Positions 5,030 to 6,248 of a stretch of DNA of 6,248 nt are shown here, piece by piece. Under the pieces are notes generated by a model, which was given only the letters and a program-made list of their open reading frames with translations, was not told where the DNA came from and ran no database searches. A program made the translations under genes and the position numbers. Location: the NCBI GenBank assembly GCA_021205715.1, contig JAJPXA010000047.1:1087-7334 (forward strand), in the 5' to 3' direction. Within the stretch, counting starts at the first letter, position 1. The number at the start of each line of letters is the position of its first letter. This DNA is from Bacillota bacterium (GTDB taxonomy: Bacteria; Bacillota; Clostridia; UBA1381).

Positions 5030-6248
5030 TTACGCGTACAGCGGGTGCTTTTCACACAGCGCGGCAACTCTTGTTTTAACTTCTTCTTTATTGCCCTCGA
5101 AATCCTTGAGCGTGAGCGCGATAAGGTGTCCTACCTCGACCATATCGTCCTCTTTGAAGCCTCTCGCGGTTGTGGCTGGAGTGCCTATTCTCAAGCCGCT
5201 TGTTATGAACGGACTTCTCTTGTCGAACGGAACCGCGTTTTTGTTTACGGTGATTCCGACCTCGTCAAGCATATGCTCCGCGTCCTTGCCGGTGATGTCC
5301 TTGTCCGTCAAATCCAAAAGCATAAGGTGGTTGTCCGTGCCCTTTGAAACGAGCGTGAAGCCCTCTTCTGTAAGGGTGTTCGCAAGCGCCTGCGCGTTTT
5401 TAACGACCTGAACCTGGTCATCCTTGAATTTCTGCGTCAGCGCCTCGCCGAAGCATACCGCTTTCGCGGCAATTGTGTGCATAAGCGGACCGCCCTGGAT
5501 GCCGGGGAATATTGCTTTATTGAATTTCTTCGCAAGCTCCTCATCGTTCGTGAGGATAAGACCGCCGCGCGGGCCTCTCAAGGTTTTATGCGTGGTCGTC
5601 GTAACGACGTCCGCGATGCCTACCGGCGTCGGGTGTACTCCCGCCGCGACAAGTCCCGCGATATGCGCCATATCAACCATAAAATATGCGCCGACCTCTT
5701 TTGCAATGTCCGCGAATTTTTGCCAATCGATAATTCTCGGGTATGCCGACGCGCCGGCTAATATGAGCTTCGGCCGGCACTCGCGCGCGAGTCTTGCGAC
5801 CTCGTCATAGTCAATCGTGTTCGTGTCCTCGGTTACGCCGTAGGGGACGATATTGAAATATTTGCCCGACATATTAACCGGACTGCCGTGGCTCAAATGT
5901 CCGCCGTGCGCGAGGCTCATTGAAAGCACCGTGTCGCCGGGCGTTAAAAGCGCGAAGAATACCGCCATATTCGCCTGCGCGCCGCTGTGCGGCTGAACGT
6001 TGGCATAAGCACTGCCGAAAAGCTTTTTCGCGCGGTCAATCGCGACGTTTTCCACTATATCAACGTATTCACAGCCGCCGTAATAGCGCTTGCCGGGATA
6101 GCCCTCCGCGTACTTGTTGGTAAGCGGCGAGCCCATAGCCTCCATTACCGCCTCGGACACAAAGTTCTCGGATGCGATAAGCTCTATCTTGTTTCTTTGT
6201 CTGTTCGTTTCAAGCTGTATCGCGTCGTAAATTTCGGGATCTTGAACC
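5030..6248 (-). CDS. glyA: Serine hydroxymethyltransferase (5' end outside the window)
   Basis: GlyA is a PLP enzyme that interconverts serine plus tetrahydrofolate with glycine plus 5,10-methylene-tetrahydrofolate, the main source of one-carbon units, in the cytoplasm. 405 residues are visible. The frame stays open to the right edge, reading VQDPEIYDAIQLETNRQR and then IELIASENFVS, so a GTG at 6160 is an internal valine and not the start. The PLP-binding lysine is in TTTTHKTLRGPRGG (Lys codon 5587-5585). NKYAEGYPGKRYYGG, VQPHSGAQAN and VDMAHIAGL are family signatures. By comparison with E. coli Lys229, only about eight residues are missing at the N-terminus. The protein ends normally at EKHPLYA with TAA at 5032-5030. 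A terminator follows at 4944-4981. Confidence 0.97.
   Translation of the reverse strand, partial: VQDPEIYDAIQLETNRQRNKIELIASENFVSEAVMEAMGSPLTNKYAEGYPGKRYYGGCEYVDIVENVAIDRAKKLFGSAYANVQPHSGAQANMAVFFALLTPGDTVLSMSLAHGGHLSHGSPVNMSGKYFNIVPYGVTEDTNTIDYDEVARLARECRPKLILAGASAYPRIIDWQKFADIAKEVGAYFMVDMAHIAGLVAAGVHPTPVGIADVVTTTTHKTLRGPRGGLILTNDEELAKKFNKAIFPGIQGGPLMHTIAAKAVCFGEALTQKFKDDQVQVVKNAQALANTLTEEGFTLVSKGTDNHLMLLDLTDKDITGKDAEHMLDEVGITVNKNAVPFDKRSPFITSGLRIGTPATTARGFKEDDMVEVGHLIALTLKDFEGNKEEVKTRVAALCEKHPLYA

Overview
The window looks like a piece of a Firmicutes chromosome, most likely class Clostridia. The basis is strong GGAGG-type ribosome binding sites, near-consensus sigma-70/SigA promoters with 17-bp spacers, hairpin-plus-T-run terminators, and the character of the encoded proteins. 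Base composition is mixed: the biosynthetic genes are moderately GC-rich, while the first 400 bases are AT-rich. No rRNA, tRNA, CRISPR array, transposase or phage gene is visible.

Layout. Bases 1-400 hold a compact two-transcript locus. A rightward promoter drives a short structured leader and a 24-residue hydrophobic peptide. A leftward promoter drives a leaderless RNA of about 80 nt. The two transcripts converge on one perfect 12-bp bidirectional terminator hairpin, so their 3' ends are antisense to each other. This has the architecture of a type I toxin-antitoxin module and is the most interesting part of the window. Bases 423-1370 (-) encode a dTDP-glucose 4,6-dehydratase (RfbB/RmlB) with a short C-terminus. 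Divergent from it, bases 1596-2870 (+) encode a membrane-bound family 2 glycosyltransferase with its own promoter and terminator.

From the convergent terminators at 2884-2951 to the right edge, everything is on the minus strand. In transcription order these are: glyA (serine hydroxymethyltransferase, cut by the right edge of the window), its terminator, a promoter, and then a likely operon hisH - hisF - unknown four-helix membrane protein. HisH and HisF together form imidazole glycerol phosphate synthase, which joins histidine and purine (AICAR) metabolism. GlyA supplies glycine and one-carbon units, also used for purines, so these housekeeping genes are metabolically related. RfbB and the glycosyltransferase both point to cell-surface glycan or glycolipid work, but no complete sugar cluster is present.

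All gene calls rest on reading motifs in the translated sequence. The small-RNA and switch calls rest on promoter and base-pairing logic only.
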